The translations under genes were made by a program, and so were the position numbers. Shown here piece after piece: positions 62,400-64,000 of a stretch of DNA of 64,000 bases. Position 1 is the stretch's first letter. Each line of letters opens with the position of its first letter. The notes under the pieces are model-generated. The model did no database searches and was not told where the DNA came from. It worked only from the letters and a program-made list of their open reading frames with translations. The DNA comes from Chitinophagaceae bacterium LGM1. GTDB lineage: Bacteria > Bacteroidota > Bacteroidia > Chitinophagales > Chitinophagaceae. The DNA lies in NCBI GenBank assembly GCA_018604165.1, contig CP075895.1:3157001-3221000 (forward strand), given 5' to 3'.

Positions 62400-62837
62400 C
62401 TATATTTTTATTACTGTATCTGTCATTTCTCGTTTCATATTTTCACTATCTATTGTATTCATAGAACTAATAACATCTTGCTTGATCTTTTTTCTGACAC
62501 TATCATTTAACATGTACGGTACATAATCCCAATTCTCACTATAAACCTTATATCCTGTAATAATTTGTAGTGTTAAAATCGGATATTTTTTAGTTTCCCT
62601 CTCATAAAATAAATTATAAAATACAGAATGGTCATACGCTTTAGTATGAGCAATACTGTCATTTAAACAAGTTATAGTATCTCTCATACTTGAACGTACT
62701 GTATCTGTATTTCCATAAAAATTATCTATTTTAACAAGCTGATATTCTACATAGTATTTCTTTTCTTTTTGTAATATATCATTACTGTTACAGGATAATA
62801 AACTAATGTAGATAATAGTAATTAGTAGGTGTTTCAT
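62400..62837 (-). CDS. Small AT-rich putative lipoprotein
   Basis: Protein of 145 aa, not recognised. The N-terminus (KHLLITIIYISLLSC) looks like a lipoprotein signal with a lipobox at LLSC (Cys16). The body is polar with no known motif. The gene is very rich in A and T compared with its neighbours and is surrounded by hairpin repeats, which may mark a foreign or fast-changing segment. A -7 element precedes it. Confidence 0.65.
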   Translation of the reverse strand: MKHLLITIIYISLLSCNSNDILQKEKKYYVEYQLVKIDNFYGNTDTVRSSMRDTITCLNDSIAHTKAYDHSVFYNLFYERETKKYPILTLQIITGYKVYSENWDYVPYMLNDSVRKKIKQDVISSMNTIDSENMKREMTDTVIKI

Positions 62838-62861
62838 GTAATATATTTAAAATAAAGGTAA

Positions 62862-62869
62862 CAAATATA
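62862..62869 (-). promoter_or_regulatory. -7 element of the putative lipoprotein gene
   Basis: Minus strand TATATTTG, 24 nt from the ATG at 62837. Confidence 0.4.
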
Positions 62870-63050
62870 AGGCTAGGATGGATGCCTATATTCGCATCAA
62901 TACGTTCAATAAAAATACACCTCATCATTAAAACATAAATAATTCTACAATTTAGAACTCCCCAAAAATCCCCATGTAGGATACTTTGTATGCATTATTC
63001 TGTCGTGAGATTCCTTTGCTTCGTTCCTCGCAATGACGTGAGTAGAAATA

Positions 63051-63095
63051 AACTGTTCCACTGTTCTGTTCCGAACACCGAACACCCGAACAGTT
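63051..63095 (-). repeat. Hairpin repeat, copy D (inverted)
   Basis: The reverse complement of the repeat family: read on the minus strand it begins AACTGTTCGGGTGTTCGG and ends GAACAGTGGAACAGTT. Confidence 0.85.
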
Positions 63096-63198
63096 AGAAG
63101 ATATAGCTACTTATTGTCTACGTTTATTACGAGGATATGAAAGAAGCATTGGATATGGCGAAAAAAACTGCAAATCCATTAATCCCTTAAATCCAGGT

Positions 63199-64000
63199 TT
63201 ACTTTTCATCATCATCCCTAAGGAAGTCGGCACTCTTATTCTTGCGGAGTGCTTTATCCATCCATAGCAGCAGGGCAGGCTGTAGTGTCAGGTTGGTAAC
63301 CATTGCCAAGAGCAGTGTGAGAGATGTGAGATAACCCAATGATTTCGTACCGTCAAATTGCGATAGGGCAAACACGCCAAAACCTGCAATCAGTATCAAA
63401 GATGTATAAATGATGCTCAACCCTGTATCGTGTATGGTGCGCTTCACGGTTTCAGCAATATCATCGTCGTGGTGCACCAGTTCTTGTTTGAAGTTGACAA
63501 GGAAACGAATGGTTACATCTATCGTTATACCTAATGCCACGCTGAATACCAATACGGTTGACGGCTTGATGGGTATGCGCATCCACCCCATGATGCCTGC
63601 TGTAATGAGTAGCGGTACAATATTAATCACCATCGAAATCAACAGTATGCGCCATGAACGGAATAAGGCTATCATACAACCAAATATCATGATGAATGCC
63701 AGTATCAAACTATCGCGCAGGCTATTGATGATAAATTTACTACCCTCTAAAAACACAATGCTTGTGCCTGTAAACGTAACATCGTACTTCGATGTATCAA
63801 ACAGTTCAAGTGTTTTGGGGCGTATGCTATCTAATAGTATTGGTAATCGTTTAGAGCCAACATCAGCCATACTAACGCTGATGCGTGTTTTCTGTTTGGT
63901 GCTGTCCATAAACGCGTTCAGCAGTTTGCTGAACATGCTTTTTTTATCTGCACCGCCACCACCACGCAGGTACGGTTGTATAAATGCAGCATCAAACATA
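63199..64000 (-). CDS. RND/MMPL-family transporter, C-terminal part (cut by window edge)
   Basis: C-terminal 266 aa or more of an RND-superfamily (MMPL-type) transporter; the frame runs to the window edge, so the real start lies outside. Membrane helices are seen at about 93-110, 117-136, 143-165, 193-213 and 224-246, with VFSVALGITIDVTIRFLVNFKQEL (core GITIDVTIRF) as the typical acidic RND helix. The substrate is unknown; relatives export lipids or hopanoids. It ends with a charged tail (KNKSADFLRDDDEK). Confidence 0.85.
   Translation of the reverse strand, partial: MFDAAFIQPYLRGGGGADKKSMFSKLLNAFMDSTKQKTRISVSMADVGSKRLPILLDSIRPKTLELFDTSKYDVTFTGTSIVFLEGSKFIINSLRDSLILAFIMIFGCMIALFRSWRILLISMVINIVPLLITAGIMGWMRIPIKPSTVLVFSVALGITIDVTIRFLVNFKQELVHHDDDIAETVKRTIHDTGLSIIYTSLILIAGFGVFALSQFDGTKSLGYLTSLTLLLAMVTNLTLQPALLLWMDKALRKNKSADFLRDDDEK

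Larger units (their letters stand above)
62838..63198. other. Spacer with one inverted hairpin repeat, no gene
   Basis: No convincing gene in about 360 nt. It holds the -7 element at 62862, a short interspersed-type palindromic phrase (about 63001-63041, ending CGCAATGACG) and repeat copy D. A 17-codon frame at 63137-63190 is too short to support. Confidence 0.6.

Noticed and set aside
63137-63190. 17-codon frame in the spacer before the RND gene
   Set aside because: Too short and without homology or ribosome-binding evidence; could be a remnant, but this cannot be supported.
1-64000. CRISPR arrays, rRNA, tRNA, insertion sequences, prophage
   Set aside because: No regular direct repeats with unique spacers, no rRNA or tRNA structure, and no transposase, integrase or phage structural genes were seen.

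Overview
This 64 kb window is chromosomal DNA from a member of the Bacteroidota, most likely of the Chitinophagales/Chitinophagaceae type. The phylum call is firm. It rests on C-terminal type IX secretion signals of both kinds (type A on the protein at 4670-6571, gliding-motility type B on the one at 38986-40887). It also rests on Bacteroidota-restricted families (DUF3667, DUF4199, BatA, GSCFA, DUF4394) and on many promoters of the TTG-N19-23-TAnnTTTG type placed very close to start codons. The order and family are inferences. There are no rRNA, tRNA, CRISPR or insertion-sequence genes; most of the window is ordinary core genome in short operons.

Region by region: (1) 1-6.6 kb: an AT-rich orphan DNA methyltransferase, a 2-oxoacid:ferredoxin oxidoreductase beta subunit without its alpha partner, a polysaccharide flippase, an AraC regulator and a secreted protein with two DUF4394 domains. 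(2) 6.6-16.9 kb: prohibitin-like protein, DUF3667 protein, DinB-like protein, small membrane protein, PlsC, YchF, YidC, bactofilin, GSCFA protein, DUF1801-like protein and ClpP. (3) 16.9-24.7 kb: an envelope-linked operon (LpxH, SixA-like phosphatase, and a sugar-kinase-like/RapZ fusion), a DUF6364/PIN toxin-antitoxin pair with a palindromic operator, and a SAM-I riboswitch with terminator in front of cystathionine gamma-synthase and homoserine dehydrogenase. TIGR02757 and a cyclophilin follow. (4) 24.8-32.8 kb: CorA followed by a glycan or modification cluster (GT8, GT2, B12-dependent radical SAM protein, two methyltransferases, nucleotidyltransferase, Wzz-like protein). (5) 32.8-41 kb: methylmalonyl-CoA epimerase, iscS-iscU-iscA, a sensor with an ethylene-receptor-like membrane domain, FeoB and a type B secreted protein. 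(6) 41-51 kb: the operon BatA / degenerate dihydroorotase / two DUF4199 proteins / GT2, then a dioxygenase and membrane protein pair and a small operon ending in an AraC regulator. (7) 51-64 kb: AlaS, a hicBA pair with a frameshifted toxin, an arylsulfotransferase-like protein, DnaN with a perfect DnaA box upstream, SIMPL protein, NUDIX, CDGSH protein, pirin, a MORN-like repeat protein coupled to an NtrC-like regulator without a DNA-binding domain, a repeat-rich gene-poor region and the C-terminal part of an RND/MMPL transporter.

The best leads are not a single new system but several modified versions of known ones. These are the sugar-kinase/RapZ fusion next to SixA and LpxH, the dihydroorotase that has lost its metal ligands, the HATPase-less PAS sensor, the NtrC-like regulator lacking HTH and canonical GAFTGA, the frameshifted hicA, and a four-copy hairpin repeat family at 61.8-63.1 kb. 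Everything here is read by eye from sequence; no alignment or database search was run.
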